64,000 nucleotides of DNA from Burkholderia thailandensis E264 (GCF_000012365.1 NC_007651.1:620001-684000), one strand, 5' to 3'. Counted from the stretch's first letter, positions 27,625 to 37,196 are shown. Numbers and translations: made by a program. Notes: a model not told the origin generated them from the letters alone.

Positions 27625-28389
27625 ATGGATATCCAGGTCGATAACGCGGGCGGCGTGCTGACGATCACGCTTGCGCGTCCGTCGAAGAAGAACGCGATCA
27701 CCGCGGCGATGTACCAGACGATGGCCGACGCGCTCGCGGCCGCTCAGGACGACAAATCGGTGCGCGCGATCCTGATTCGCGGCAGCGACGGCAATTTCAG
27801 CGCGGGCAACGATCTCGACGATTTCATGAAGGCGCCGCCGAAGGACGAGAACGCGCCCGTGTTCCAGTTCCTGCGCCAGATCGCGAGCGCGCAGAAGCCG
27901 ATCGTCGCGGCGGTCGCGGGCGTCGCGGTCGGCATCGGCGTGACGATGTTGCTGCACTGCGATCTCGTCTACGCGGCCGACACCGCGCAGTTGTCGCTGC
28001 CGTTCGCGCAGCTCGGCCTGTGCCCGGAGGCGGCGTCGAGCCTGCTGCTGCCGCGCGTTGCCGGCCATCAGGTCGCTGCGGAAAAGCTGCTGCTCGGCGA
28101 ACCGTTCGATGCGCTCGAGGCGCACCGGATCGGCCTCGTGAACCGCGTGCTGCCCGCCGCGGATCTCGACGCGTTCGCGGCCGGGCAAGCGGCGAAGCTC
28201 GTCGCGCTGCCGGCGTCGTCGCTGCGCGCGACGAAGGCGTTCCTCAAGAAGGGGGCCGGCACGGAAATCGCCGCGCGGATGTCGGAGGAAGGCGATCAGT
28301 TCGGCAGAATGCTGCGCTCGCCCGAAGTGCGCGAGGCGATCACCGCGTTCTTCGAGAAGCGCAAGCCGGATTTCCGGCAGTTCGACTGA
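27625..28389 (+). CDS. Enoyl-CoA hydratase/isomerase family protein
   Basis: A crotonase-fold protein of about 254 residues. The oxyanion-hole segments are visible as GSDGNFSAGNDLDDF and AVAGVAVGIGVTMLLHCDLVYA. A glutamate pair typical of true hydratases is not obvious in the second segment, so an isomerase role is possible. The start is ambiguous: GTG 27598, ATG 27610 or ATG 27625. I prefer 27625 because GGAG (27612-27615) sits nine bases before it. It lies behind a terminator but on the same strand as the beta-oxidation genes. Confidence 0.88.
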   Translation: MDIQVDNAGGVLTITLARPSKKNAITAAMYQTMADALAAAQDDKSVRAILIRGSDGNFSAGNDLDDFMKAPPKDENAPVFQFLRQIASAQKPIVAAVAGVAVGIGVTMLLHCDLVYAADTAQLSLPFAQLGLCPEAASSLLLPRVAGHQVAAEKLLLGEPFDALEAHRIGLVNRVLPAADLDAFAAGQAAKLVALPASSLRATKAFLKKGAGTEIAARMSEEGDQFGRMLRSPEVREAITAFFEKRKPDFRQFD

Positions 28390-28505
28390 GCGCCATTGAG
28401 GCGGTGCGATGCGGCGCGGCGGCTCGTGCCGGCCGCATCGCGCGCGCGGATGCCGGCGCGGCGGCATGCCGCACGTCGCCTTCGCGCGTGCCGCGACGCG
28501 GCGCG

Positions 28506-29330
28506 CTACGCGGTGCCGTAGTCGACGTAGCCCGCCTCGCGGCAGAAACTCACGAGCCTCAGCCCCGCCTGCCGCGCGATCTCGATCGCGAGCGACGACG
28601 GCGCGGAGATCGTCGCGACCATCGGAATGCCGACGCGCGCCGATTTGCGCACGAGTTCGTAGCTCGCGCGGCTCGACAAGAATACGAAGCCGTTCGTCAT
28701 GTCGGCGCGCGTGAGCGTCAGCGTGCCGATCAGCTTGTCGAGCGCGTTGTGGCGGCCGATGTCTTCGAACGCATGGACGATCGCGCCCGACGCGTCGCAC
28801 CACGCGGCCGCGTGCAGGCCGCCCGTTTGCCGCGTGAGCGCCTGGTGCGCGGGAAGCTCGCGCGCCGCGCGTGCGATCGCATCCGGCGCGATGCGCGCGA
28901 GAAAGCCGGCATCGGGCACGCGTTCGGGCACGAGATCGAGCAGATCGATGCTTTCGATGCCGCACACGCCGCAGCCGGTGCGCCCCGCGAGCGCGCGGCG
29001 CTTTTCCTTCAGCGCGGCGAACGCCTGCTGGACGACCGTCAGTTGCACTTCGGCGTACGGCAGCGGCGCGTCGCCGTGCAGCGCGACCTCGATGTCCTTC
29101 ACGTCGCTGCCGCGCCCGACGATGCCTTCGGACACCGCGAAGCCGACCGCGAACGCTTCCAGATCGCGCGGCGTGCACATCATCACCGCGTGCGAGATGC
29201 CGTTGAATACGAGCGCGACCGGCCATTCCTGGCCGACGCGGTCGACGGCCGGCTCGAGCGCGTCGCCGCGCCGTCTGCGCACCGCGAGCTCGACGATGCC
29301 GCTGGGTTCGACGGTTTCGGACAGACTCAC
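28506..29330 (-). CDS. fdhD: Formate dehydrogenase accessory sulfurtransferase FdhD
   Basis: A 274-residue protein needed to sulfurate the molybdenum cofactor of formate dehydrogenases, taking sulfur from IscS. The persulfide-carrying CxxC is C120-G-V-C123 in GRTGCGVCGIE. FNGISHAVMMCTPRDLEAFAVGF and the C-terminal segment with EIARQAGLRLVSFCR fit the family. The GTG at 29330 is chosen because AAGGAG lies just before it, although the frame extends about 35 codons upstream to 29435. It is divergent from the nitrate-reductase-associated gene. Confidence 0.92.
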   Translation of the reverse strand: MSLSETVEPSGIVELAVRRRRGDALEPAVDRVGQEWPVALVFNGISHAVMMCTPRDLEAFAVGFAVSEGIVGRGSDVKDIEVALHGDAPLPYAEVQLTVVQQAFAALKEKRRALAGRTGCGVCGIESIDLLDLVPERVPDAGFLARIAPDAIARAARELPAHQALTRQTGGLHAAAWCDASGAIVHAFEDIGRHNALDKLIGTLTLTRADMTNGFVFLSSRASYELVRKSARVGIPMVATISAPSSLAIEIARQAGLRLVSFCREAGYVDYGTA

Positions 29331-29401
29331 GGGGGCTCCTTCGATGGGACGGGCGAGCGGGGCGCGATGCCGGGCGGCAAGCTCGACGCCCGCGAAGGTT
29401 C

Positions 29402-29407
29402 TAAAAT
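29402..29407 (+). promoter_or_regulatory. Candidate -10 box for the nitrate-reductase-associated gene
   Basis: TAAAAT stands in the 125-base divergent gap between fdhD and the downstream gene, about 50 bases before the ATG. No convincing -35 lies 16-18 bases upstream, so an activator or another sigma factor may be involved. Confidence 0.35.
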
Positions 29408-29455
29408 ACTCCAGACGGGCCAAACGTGCCGGCAATCGTCAAAGTGAGTGCAAAC

Positions 29456-29935
29456 ATGGGACTGAGCGACGCGCCGTTGCTGTTCAATTTCGAAATCGAA
29501 TCGTCGGAGGATCTGACCTACATTCCGATGATCGTCCGCTTCAACCTCGACCGTTTCGGGCTGAGGATCTCGCTCGAGCAATGGCAGTTGCTGCCGATCG
29601 AGGATCGCAGGCTGCTCGCGCGCTTTCCGGCCGACGAAGACGTCGTGATCGAGCCGAATTTCGACCACGCGCTGTTCGAGATGCTGCGCACGCATGCGAA
29701 CGTCGAGCCGGCCTGGTTCCAGCCGGACGAGCATCCGGCGTGGCGCAGCGCCGAAGCGGTGCCGGACGCGCTCGTCGCGCAGAGCGGGCTCGCCGGCTTG
29801 CCGGCGCCGTCCGGGGCGCAGTGGGCGAAGCTCACGCCGTTTCAGCGCTACGTGCTCGCGAAGCTCTCGCGCAAGCCGAAGCTCAATCACGACTTCGTCC
29901 CCGCGATGCGCGAGTTCGGCCTCGCCGCGCACTGA
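29456..29935 (+). CDS. Nitrate reductase-associated protein family (Nitr_red_assoc)
   Basis: A 159-residue protein matching the small conserved family found near assimilatory nitrate reductase genes. IPMIVRFNLDRFGLRISLEQW is at about 22-42, and the C-terminal hallmark LTPFQRYVLAKLSR...NHDFVPAMREFGL closes the chain. The biochemical role is unknown. The ATG at 29456 is preferred to GTG 29426 by the AAAGTGAG before it. It is divergent from fdhD, another molybdoenzyme accessory gene, so a role in molybdoenzyme maturation is a fair inference. Confidence 0.8.
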   Translation: MGLSDAPLLFNFEIESSEDLTYIPMIVRFNLDRFGLRISLEQWQLLPIEDRRLLARFPADEDVVIEPNFDHALFEMLRTHANVEPAWFQPDEHPAWRSAEAVPDALVAQSGLAGLPAPSGAQWAKLTPFQRYVLAKLSRKPKLNHDFVPAMREFGLAAH

Positions 29936-29953
29936 GCGGGCGGCACGAAGCCG

Positions 29954-29981
29954 CGCGCGCCGCCTCGTGGGGCGGCGCGCG
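29954..29981. terminator. GC hairpin between convergent genes
   Basis: CGCGCGCCGCC and GGCGGCGCGCG form a perfect 11-bp stem with a six-base loop between the nitrate-reductase-associated gene and the convergent thioesterase gene. Neither strand has a T-run, so it may be a Rho-assisted or 3'-end-stabilising structure for both transcripts. Confidence 0.45.
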
Positions 29982-30013
29982 TGTGCGGGCGGGCGGCGAT
30001 GCGTGCGCCGCGC

Positions 30014-30412
30014 TTATTCGAGCGGCGGCAGCGCGCGCGGGCGGCGGTCGGCGTCGGTCGCGACGTAGGTGAGCGTCGCTTCGGTCACCTTCACGATCTC
30101 GCTCATCAGGCTCATCCGCTGCGCGTAGACCTCGACGTCGACCGTCACCGACGTGTTGCCCGTCTTCACGATGCTCGCGTAGAAGCTGAGCAGATCGCCG
30201 ACGAACACCGGCTGCTTGAACAGGAACGAATTGACCGCGACCGTCGCGACCCGACCGTTCGCGCGACGGCTCGCCGGGATCGAGCCCGCGATGTCGACCT
30301 GCGCCATGATCCAGCCGCCGAACACGTCGCCGTGGACGTTCGCGTCGGACGGTTGCGGGACGACGCGCAGCGCGGGCGGTTTTTGCGGGAGTTGCATGGG
30401 CGAATCGGTCAT
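30014..30412 (-). CDS. Acyl-CoA thioesterase (YciA-type hotdog fold)
   Basis: A 132-residue single hotdog-domain thioesterase that hydrolyses acyl-CoA. NVHGDVFGGWIMAQVDIAGSIPA is the catalytic region, with the aspartate in QVD and the downstream VFVGDLLSFYASIVKTGNTSVTVDVEVYAQR strand pattern typical of YciA. The ATG at 30412 is chosen from family length; an alternative ATG lies five codons upstream, and the far longer open frame is not coding. It is divergent from the Atm1-type ABC exporter gene. Confidence 0.9.
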   Translation of the reverse strand: MTDSPMQLPQKPPALRVVPQPSDANVHGDVFGGWIMAQVDIAGSIPASRRANGRVATVAVNSFLFKQPVFVGDLLSFYASIVKTGNTSVTVDVEVYAQRMSLMSEIVKVTEATLTYVATDADRRPRALPPLE

Positions 30413-30735
30413 GGTTGAAGCTTCCATCTTGAAAGAAAGGCAGCCGGCCCGCGCGGATTCGGCGGCCGTCGCCGGCGAGGCGGCGGGCAGCGGCGCGAAC
30501 CGGCTTCTGAGACAATGCAAAGTTCTGAAATTGTACGAGAAAGTGTGGATTGGGGCCGGGCCGCGTAGGCCGCGCCGGAGATGCGGCGCGCCCGCGTGGG
30601 CCGAACCGTACGGGCGGCGCCGCGTGGCCGCGCGCGCCGCCACCGCGTAGCGTGCGATGCGCGCCGCGTCGGCGGCCGGCCAAGCAGGCCCGATACGCAC
30701 ACCTTCACCGACGAAGCGAACCCACGAACTCCCCC

Positions 30736-32607
30736 ATGCGCCGCTATCCCGCTTCCTCCGAGCCCGCGCCCATCGCGACCGGGCCGCGCAACGACTGGCA
30801 GACGATCCGCTCGCTGCTGCCGTACCTGAGCGCTTACAAGTTGCGCGTCGCATTCGCGCTTGCGTGCCTGATCGGCGCGAAGGTCGCGAACCTCGGCGTG
30901 CCCGTCGTGATGAAACGGATCGTCGACAGCCTCGCGAGCGTCCAGCATCTGACCGCGCTCGGCCGCGCCGAGCAGTCGGCGGCCGTCGTGCTCGCGGGCG
31001 GCGTCGGGCTGCTCGTGATCGCCTATGCGCTCGTGCGGTTGTCGACGTCGCTCTTCACCGAGCTGCGCGAGATCCTGTTCTCGAAGGTGACGGAAAGCGC
31101 GGTGCGGCGGCTCGCGCTGCAGGTGTTCCAGCATCTGCATGGCCTGTCGCTGCGCTTTCATCTCGAGCGGCAGACGGGCGGCATGTCGCGCGACATCGAG
31201 CGCGGCACGCGCGGCATCCAGCAATTGATCTCGTATTCGCTGTACAGCATCCTGCCGACGCTCGTCGAAGTGGGGCTCGTGCTCGGCTTCTTCGTCGTCA
31301 AGTACGAAGCGTATTACGCGTATGTGACGTTCGCCGCGCTCGTCGCGTACATCGCGTTCACCGTGAAGGTGACCGAGTGGCGCACGCATTTCCGCCGCAC
31401 GATGAACGAGCTCGATTCACGGGCGAACTCGCGCGCGATCGATTCGCTGATCAACTACGAGACCGTCAAGTACTTCGGCAACGAGGAATGGGAAGCGCAG
31501 CGCTACGACGAGAACCTGAAGCGCTACCGGAAGGCGGCGATCCGCTCGCAGAATTCGCTGTCGTTCCTGAACTTCGGCCAGCAGGCGATCATCGGCGCGG
31601 GGCTCGTGTTCATCCTGTGGCGCGCGACGCAGGGCGTGCTCGCGGGCAAGCTCACGCTCGGCGATCTCGTGCTCATCAACACGTTCATGCTGCAGCTGTA
31701 CATTCCGCTGAACTTCCTCGGCGTCGTCTATCGGGAGCTGAAGCAGAGCCTGACCGACATGGACCGGATGTTCGGACTGCTGTCGGCCGCGCGCGAAGTC
31801 GACGACGCGCCCGGCGCGAGCGCGCTGAAGGTGAACGGCGCGCGAGTGCGTTTCGAGCGGGTGAACTTCAGCTACGAGCCGTCGCGGCAGATCCTGCACG
31901 ACGTCGACTTCACGATCGAAGCGGGCTCGACGACCGCGGTCGTCGGCCACAGCGGCTCGGGCAAGTCGACGCTGTCGCGCCTGCTGTTCCGCTTCTACGA
32001 TCTCGATCGCGCGGCGGGCGGCGCGATCACGATCGACGGCCAGGACATTCGCGACGTGAAGCAGGAAACGCTGCGCGCGTCGATCGGCATCGTGCCGCAG
32101 GACACGGTGCTCTTCAACGACTCGATCTACTACAACATCGCGTACGGCCGGCCGTCGGCGACGCGCGACGAGGTGATCGCGGCCGCGCGCGCCGCGCACA
32201 TCCACTCGTTCATCGAGAGTCTGCCGAAGGGCTATGACACGCCCGTCGGCGAGCGCGGGCTCAAGCTGTCGGGCGGCGAGAAGCAGCGCGTCGCGATCGC
32301 GCGGACGATCCTGAAGAACCCGCCGATCCTCGTGTTCGACGAGGCGACGTCGGCGCTCGATTCGCGTTCCGAGCGGGCGATCCAGCACGAGCTCGAGCAG
32401 ATCGCGCGGCACCGGACGACGCTCGTGATCGCGCACCGGCTGTCGACCGTCGTGCATGCGGACCAGATCATCGTGATGGACCACGGGCGCATCGTCGAGC
32501 GCGGCACGCACGCCGAGCTGCTGCGCGCGGACGGCCTGTACGCGCAGATGTGGGCGCTTCAGCAGCAGCGCGCGGCGGCCGACGGCGCGGCGGCGGAAGA
32601 GGTTTGA
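30736..32607 (+). CDS. ABC exporter of the Atm1/heavy-metal tolerance type
   Basis: A 623-residue half-transporter. Six membrane segments (about 30-330) include a DYRGVF-type cytosolic loop region and the NYETVKYFGNEEWEAQRYDE signature of Atm1 proteins. The ATPase domain has Walker A GHSGSGKST near 405, the LSGGEKQRVAIART signature near 510 and ILVFDEATSALD near 532. Mitochondrial Atm1 and bacterial homologues export glutathione-linked compounds. A homodimer is expected. The ATG at 30736 has a weak ribosome site; the long frame upstream is arginine-rich and not coding. Confidence 0.92.
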   Translation: MRRYPASSEPAPIATGPRNDWQTIRSLLPYLSAYKLRVAFALACLIGAKVANLGVPVVMKRIVDSLASVQHLTALGRAEQSAAVVLAGGVGLLVIAYALVRLSTSLFTELREILFSKVTESAVRRLALQVFQHLHGLSLRFHLERQTGGMSRDIERGTRGIQQLISYSLYSILPTLVEVGLVLGFFVVKYEAYYAYVTFAALVAYIAFTVKVTEWRTHFRRTMNELDSRANSRAIDSLINYETVKYFGNEEWEAQRYDENLKRYRKAAIRSQNSLSFLNFGQQAIIGAGLVFILWRATQGVLAGKLTLGDLVLINTFMLQLYIPLNFLGVVYRELKQSLTDMDRMFGLLSAAREVDDAPGASALKVNGARVRFERVNFSYEPSRQILHDVDFTIEAGSTTAVVGHSGSGKSTLSRLLFRFYDLDRAAGGAITIDGQDIRDVKQETLRASIGIVPQDTVLFNDSIYYNIAYGRPSATRDEVIAAARAAHIHSFIESLPKGYDTPVGERGLKLSGGEKQRVAIARTILKNPPILVFDEATSALDSRSERAIQHELEQIARHRTTLVIAHRLSTVVHADQIIVMDHGRIVERGTHAELLRADGLYAQMWALQQQRAAADGAAAEEV

Positions 32608-32735
32608 TGGAGCGGGGGCGGGCGGCGGTGCCGCGCGTTTCGGCTGGCTGACGGATCGGCCGGCCGGTCAGCCGCCGCGTCCTTGCGTCGGGAATGGCAT
32701 GCACGGGCGCGAAATGATGCGGAACGGTGCGCGGC

Positions 32736-32787
32736 GGCACGAAACGAAACGGCACGAAACGGCACGAAACGGCACGAAACGGCACGA
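32736..32787. repeat. 10-bp tandem repeat (VNTR-like)
   Basis: The unit GGCACGAAAC occurs once, is followed by a half unit GAAAC, then three full copies at 32751-32780 and a partial copy. It lies in the 249-base gap between the convergent ABC-exporter and murU genes, where no gene is visible. Such short arrays are typical variable-number loci of this species group. Confidence 0.85.
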
Positions 32788-32856
32788 TCGCGCGCTCGCC
32801 GGATTGGCCTGAAATTCGTCGACGATCCCGCTCGGCGCGCTGCCGGACCGACGCTC

Positions 32857-33576
32857 TCAGCGAGCAGCCTTCAGCGCGGCGTCGAGCTCGCCCAGTTGCG
32901 CGGGCGTGCCGACGTTCTCCCATGCGCCGCTGTAGAGCTCGCCCGTCGCGCGGCGCGCGGCGATCGTCTCGCGGTAATAGGGCGTGAGCGCGCGGCGTGT
33001 CCCGGCCGGCAGATCGCGGAACATCCGCGTGTCGTAGAGCCCGATGTTGCCGAACGTCGCGCGCGGCGCGCCGTCGAGCGATAGCAGGCCGTCGTCGCCG
33101 AGCGTGAAATCGCCCGCCGGATGAAACGGCGGGTTGGGCACCATCACGAGGTGCATGCTGGGCTCGGGCGCGCCGGCGAGCGCGCTCGCGCGGGCCGACA
33201 GCGCGGCATAGTCGAAGCCGGTGTAGATGTCGCCCGATACGCCGACGAACACCTTCGGTCCGCCGCCGCCCTCGATGAGCGGCAGCGCCTGCGCGATTCC
33301 GCCCGCCGTCTCGAGCGCTTCGCGCTCGGCGGAATACAGGAGCCGCACGCCCCAGCGCGAGCCGTCGCCGAGCGCGGCCTCGATCTGCGCGCCGAGCCAC
33401 GCATGGTTGACGACGATCGTGCGGATGCCCGCCGCGGCGAGCCGCTCGATCTGCCAGACGATCAGCGGCTTGCCGCCCGCCGCGAGGAGCGGCTTGGGCG
33501 TCGTGTCGGTGAGCGGGCGCATCCGTTCGCCGCGCCCGGCGGCGAAGATCATCGCCGTATCGAGTGTGTGCGTCAT
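32857..33576 (-). CDS. murU: N-acetylmuramate 1-phosphate uridylyltransferase
   Basis: A 239-residue nucleotidyltransferase. The signature FAAGRGERMRPLTDTTPKPLL lies at residues 12-32, with the catalytic arginine and lysine of sugar-nucleotide pyrophosphorylases. In Pseudomonas, MurU converts MurNAc-1-phosphate and UTP to UDP-MurNAc, bypassing MurA, the fosfomycin target. It starts nine bases after the amgK stop, forming the known amgK-murU recycling pair beside lptD. Confidence 0.9.
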   Translation of the reverse strand: MTHTLDTAMIFAAGRGERMRPLTDTTPKPLLAAGGKPLIVWQIERLAAAGIRTIVVNHAWLGAQIEAALGDGSRWGVRLLYSAEREALETAGGIAQALPLIEGGGGPKVFVGVSGDIYTGFDYAALSARASALAGAPEPSMHLVMVPNPPFHPAGDFTLGDDGLLSLDGAPRATFGNIGLYDTRMFRDLPAGTRRALTPYYRETIAARRATGELYSGAWENVGTPAQLGELDAALKAAR

Positions 33577-33585
33577 CGTTCGGAT

Positions 33586-34620
33586 TCAGAACGTGTAGCC
33601 GACTTCGGCCGTCTTGTCTTCGAGATCGTCGAGGAGCCTGGCGAACGGCGCGAGCGGCCGGTAGCGCAGCGCGACGCGGCGCGCGTAGCCGAGAAAGCGC
33701 GGCAGGTCGGCGAGATAGTGCGGCTTGTGATCGCGGTAGTTGATCCGCGCGAACAGGCCGAGCACCTTGATGTGGCGCTGCAGGCCCATCCATTCGAGCT
33801 GCCGGTAGAATTCGCCGAAATCCGCCTCGACGGGCAGCCCCGCCTTCTTCGCCTTTTCCCAGTAGTACGCGAAGCAGTCGAGCTCGAACTCCTCGTCCCA
33901 GCTGATGAACGCGTCGCGCATGAGCGACACGACGTCATACGTGAGCGGCCCGTACACGGCGTCCTGGAAGTCGAGCACGCCGGGGTTCGGCTCCGCGAGC
34001 ATCAGGTTGCGCGGCATGAAATCGCGCAGCATGTAGCCCTGCGGCTGCGCCTTCGCGCTCGCGATCAGCAGCGCGAACGTGCGCTCGAGCGCGCCGCGCG
34101 CGTCGGCGGGCAGCGTCTTGCCGAGATGCCGGCCGACGTACCATTCGGGCATCAGCTCCATCTCGCGGCGCAGGAACGCCTCGTCGAACGGCGGCAGCAC
34201 GCCCTCGCGCGACGCGAGCTGCCAGCGGATCAGCGCGTCGAGCGCGTCGCGCATCAGCGGCCGCGCGGCGGCGGGCGCCGCCGGATCGAGCGCCGAGAGG
34301 TACGAGCGCGTGCCGAGATCGGTGACGAGCATGAAACCCGCGTCGAAGTCGTGCTCGAGCACCCTCGGCACGTGGACGCCCGCGGCGTCGAGCAGTTGCG
34401 CGATCTGCGCGAATTCGCGGCATTTCTCGGGCGGAGGCGCGTCGACGGCGATCGCCGTGCCGCCCGGCGAGGCCGCGCTCGCGACGCGGAAATAGCGGCG
34501 AAAGCTCGCGTCGGCGGATGCCGGGGCAAGCGACGCGAGGTCGAGCGCGTAGCGGTCGGCGAAAGTGGCGAGCCAGGCGGCGAGGCGGGCGAGACGGGAA
34601 TCGGCTGGGGGCTGCGTCAT
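33586..34620 (-). CDS. amgK: N-acetylmuramate/N-acetylglucosamine anomeric kinase
   Basis: A 344-residue aminoglycoside-phosphotransferase-fold kinase. The catalytic loop is LRDFMPRNLMLA, and the metal-binding segment is VLDFQDAVYGPLTYDVVSLMRDAF. AmgK phosphorylates MurNAc and GlcNAc at C1 during peptidoglycan recycling. Its pairing with murU and its divergence from lptD match the Pseudomonas order. The ATG at 34620 is taken from the family N-terminus (RLARLAAWL); no good ribosome site is visible before it. Confidence 0.9.
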   Translation of the reverse strand: MTQPPADSRLARLAAWLATFADRYALDLASLAPASADASFRRYFRVASAASPGGTAIAVDAPPPEKCREFAQIAQLLDAAGVHVPRVLEHDFDAGFMLVTDLGTRSYLSALDPAAPAAARPLMRDALDALIRWQLASREGVLPPFDEAFLRREMELMPEWYVGRHLGKTLPADARGALERTFALLIASAKAQPQGYMLRDFMPRNLMLAEPNPGVLDFQDAVYGPLTYDVVSLMRDAFISWDEEFELDCFAYYWEKAKKAGLPVEADFGEFYRQLEWMGLQRHIKVLGLFARINYRDHKPHYLADLPRFLGYARRVALRYRPLAPFARLLDDLEDKTAEVGYTF

Positions 34621-34650
34621 TGAAAGTCGGGGAGGGGGAACGTCTTGCCA

Positions 34651-34656
34651 TATAAT
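34651..34656. promoter_or_regulatory. Overlapping divergent -10 boxes for lptD and amgK
   Basis: TATAAT reads rightward at 34651-34656, and TATTAT reads leftward through the same bases one step over. The site is 31 bases from the amgK start and 177 from lptD. Neither direction has a good -35 at 16-18 bases. Shared DNA would make the two promoters compete. Confidence 0.45.
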
Positions 34657-34832
34657 ACCCCACGACTTTTTTGACGCGTCCCGTGTCAATTCCCGCCGGC
34701 GCGGGCCCGCAGCCCGCCACGCCGTCCGTTTGCCCGCTTCCCCCGGTATGCGCGAAGCCGCAGTCACGGTTCGATTGCGCGGGCGCGGCATGTGGAGGCC
34801 GGGCTTGACAGGGGCGATTCGCCGAACGATAG

Positions 34833-37196
34833 ATGCCGCGTAAAACGTTACTCCCGCTCGTCCCAGCTTGCGATGCCGCGCCGCGCAGAAAACGGCTCGC
34901 GGCCGCGCTTTTGGCCGTACCGGGCCTCGTGCCGGCGGTGTCGCAGGCCCAGTTGTCCGGCGCCGCGGCCGAGCCGCAGACGTTCGGCTCGCCGTGGGAC
35001 CTGCGCCTCGCGCCGCAGCTCGACGAGCATCCGCAAAAGCAGGGCGGCAAGCCCGCGACGTTCGTGCTCGCCGACCACACGGGCGGCACCGCCGATCAGG
35101 ACCTCGCCGCGAAGGGTTCGGCCGAGATCCGCCGCGGCAACGCGGTCGTCAAGGCGGATGCGATCCACTACGATCAGGACACCGACATGGCCGACGCGTA
35201 CGGCAAGGTCACGGTGGCCAACGGCGGCACGACGTTCTCGGGGCCCGAGGCGCATCTGAAGGTCGAGGCGAACCAGGGCTTCATGACGACGCCGAAGTAC
35301 CATTTCACGGCGACGGGCGGCTCGGGCAGCGCCGAGCGCGTCCAGCTCCTCGACAGCGAACGCTCGGTGTTCACGAACGGCACGTACACGGGCTGCCAGT
35401 GCTCGACGAACCCGGCGTGGTACATCAGGGGTAGCGAGTTCGATTTCGATACGGGCGCGGACGAGGGCGTCGCGCGCAACGGCGTGCTGTTCTTTCAGGG
35501 CGTGCCGCTCTTCGGCAGCCCGTGGCTCACGTTTCCGCTGTCGGGCGAGCGGCGCAGCGGCTTCCTGCCGCCGACGTTCTCGCCGTTCAGCTCGACGAAC
35601 GGCATCGAGGTCTCGCTGCCGTACTATTTCAACATCGCGCCGAACCGCGACCTGACGATCACGCCGCACATCATTTCGAAGCGCGGGATCTTCACGCAGG
35701 CGACGTTCCGCTATCTGTCGACGAACTATTCGGGCGCGCTGACGGGCGAGTATCTGCCCGACGACCGCATTGCGCACCGCAACCGCTACGCGATCTTCTG
35801 GCAGCACCAGCAGAACTTCGGCAACGGTTTCGGCGGCTACATCTATTACAACAAGGTATCGGACAACCTGTATCCCGAAGAGCTCGGCTCGACGAACCAG
35901 TTCGTCAACGGGATCCAGACGGTGTATCAGCAGGAAGCCGGCCTGACCTACAACGACGGGCCGTGGTCGGTGCTCGGCCGTTACCAGCACTGGCAGACGC
36001 TGCCGCCGGCGGTCGCGCCGTACGGCCGCGAGCCGCAGTTGAACGTGAAGTACGCGAAGTACAACGTCGGCGGCTTCGACTTCGGCGCGGAAGCCGATTA
36101 TTCGCGCTTTAGGATCACGACGGCCGACCAGCCGGAAGGCGACCGCGTGATGTTCAACCCGTACGTGTCGTACGGGCTGTACGGCCCCGGCTACTTCTTC
36201 GTGCCGAAGGCGCAGCTGCACATCGCATCGTACGACCTGACGACGACGACGGGCGGCGTGCCCGACCAGGCGAAGCGCTTCACGTACTCGATCCCGACAC
36301 TCAGCCTCGATACCGGGCTCGTGTTCGACCGCTCGGTGCGCCTGTTCGGCCAGGACTACATCCAGACGCTGGAGCCGCGCCTGTTCTACGTGTACACGCC
36401 GTACCGGAACCAGTCGAACGCGCCGCTGTTCGACACGGCCGTGTCGGACTTCGGGCTCGCGGAGATCTTCACGCCGAACACGTTCGTCGGCAACGACCGG
36501 ATCGCCGACGCGAACCGTCTGACGGCCGCGCTCACGACCCGCTTCATCAATCCGGCGACGGGCGACGAGCGCGCGCGCTTCGTGATCGCGCAGCAGTACT
36601 ACTTCACCGACCAGCGCGTGACGCTCCTGCCGACCGAGGCGCCCGCGACCGCGCGGCACTCGGACCTGATCCTCGGCGCGTCGGTCAAGCTCGGCGCGGG
36701 CTTCGCGTCGGAGACGGCGTTCCAGTACAACGTCGACAACAACCAGCTCGTGAAGTCGAGCGTCGGCTTCGGCTACAGCCCGGGCGAGCGGCGCGTGATC
36801 AATGTCGGCTACCGCTACACGCGGCAGAATCCGACGCTCAGCAACGAGCCGATCAACCAGATCCTCATGTCCGCGCAATGGCCGCTCACGCGGCGGCTCT
36901 ACGCAGTCGGCCGTCTCAACTACGATCTCGCGAGCAGCCGGGTTGTCGACGGTCTCGTCGGCTTCCAGTACGATGCCGACTGCTGGGCGTTCGGCGTCGG
37001 CGTCCAGCGGTACGCGAACGGCCTGAACACGTCGGGGCAGCAGAATTCGTCGACTCGCGTGCTCGCGCAACTCGTGCTCAAGGGTCTGACGAGCATCGAC
37101 AACGGCCTCGTGACGGCGTTCCGGGCCGGCGTGCAGGGGTACACGCCGCTGCCGCCCGCGCCGGCGCCGCTGTCGCGCTTCAGCAATTACGATTAA
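34833..37196 (+). CDS. lptD: LPS-assembly outer membrane protein LptD
   Basis: A 787-residue protein that, with LptE, inserts lipopolysaccharide into the outer leaflet. A signal peptide (about 1-40) ends at AVSQAQ. The periplasmic OstA/LptA-like jellyroll covers about 85-195, and the 26-strand barrel fills the rest. Mature cysteines are C188, C190 (GCQC) and C717 (DADCW) only, whereas E. coli has four. It is divergent from amgK and followed by surA, the chaperone needed for its folding, 60 bases on. Confidence 0.94.
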   Translation: MPRKTLLPLVPACDAAPRRKRLAAALLAVPGLVPAVSQAQLSGAAAEPQTFGSPWDLRLAPQLDEHPQKQGGKPATFVLADHTGGTADQDLAAKGSAEIRRGNAVVKADAIHYDQDTDMADAYGKVTVANGGTTFSGPEAHLKVEANQGFMTTPKYHFTATGGSGSAERVQLLDSERSVFTNGTYTGCQCSTNPAWYIRGSEFDFDTGADEGVARNGVLFFQGVPLFGSPWLTFPLSGERRSGFLPPTFSPFSSTNGIEVSLPYYFNIAPNRDLTITPHIISKRGIFTQATFRYLSTNYSGALTGEYLPDDRIAHRNRYAIFWQHQQNFGNGFGGYIYYNKVSDNLYPEELGSTNQFVNGIQTVYQQEAGLTYNDGPWSVLGRYQHWQTLPPAVAPYGREPQLNVKYAKYNVGGFDFGAEADYSRFRITTADQPEGDRVMFNPYVSYGLYGPGYFFVPKAQLHIASYDLTTTTGGVPDQAKRFTYSIPTLSLDTGLVFDRSVRLFGQDYIQTLEPRLFYVYTPYRNQSNAPLFDTAVSDFGLAEIFTPNTFVGNDRIADANRLTAALTTRFINPATGDERARFVIAQQYYFTDQRVTLLPTEAPATARHSDLILGASVKLGAGFASETAFQYNVDNNQLVKSSVGFGYSPGERRVINVGYRYTRQNPTLSNEPINQILMSAQWPLTRRLYAVGRLNYDLASSRVVDGLVGFQYDADCWAFGVGVQRYANGLNTSGQQNSSTRVLAQLVLKGLTSIDNGLVTAFRAGVQGYTPLPPAPAPLSRFSNYD

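Noticed and set aside
34804..34838. TTGACA with a GATAGA 17 bases on, read as an lptD promoter
   Set aside because: The start of transcription would fall inside the lptD coding region, past its ATG, so it is probably chance.
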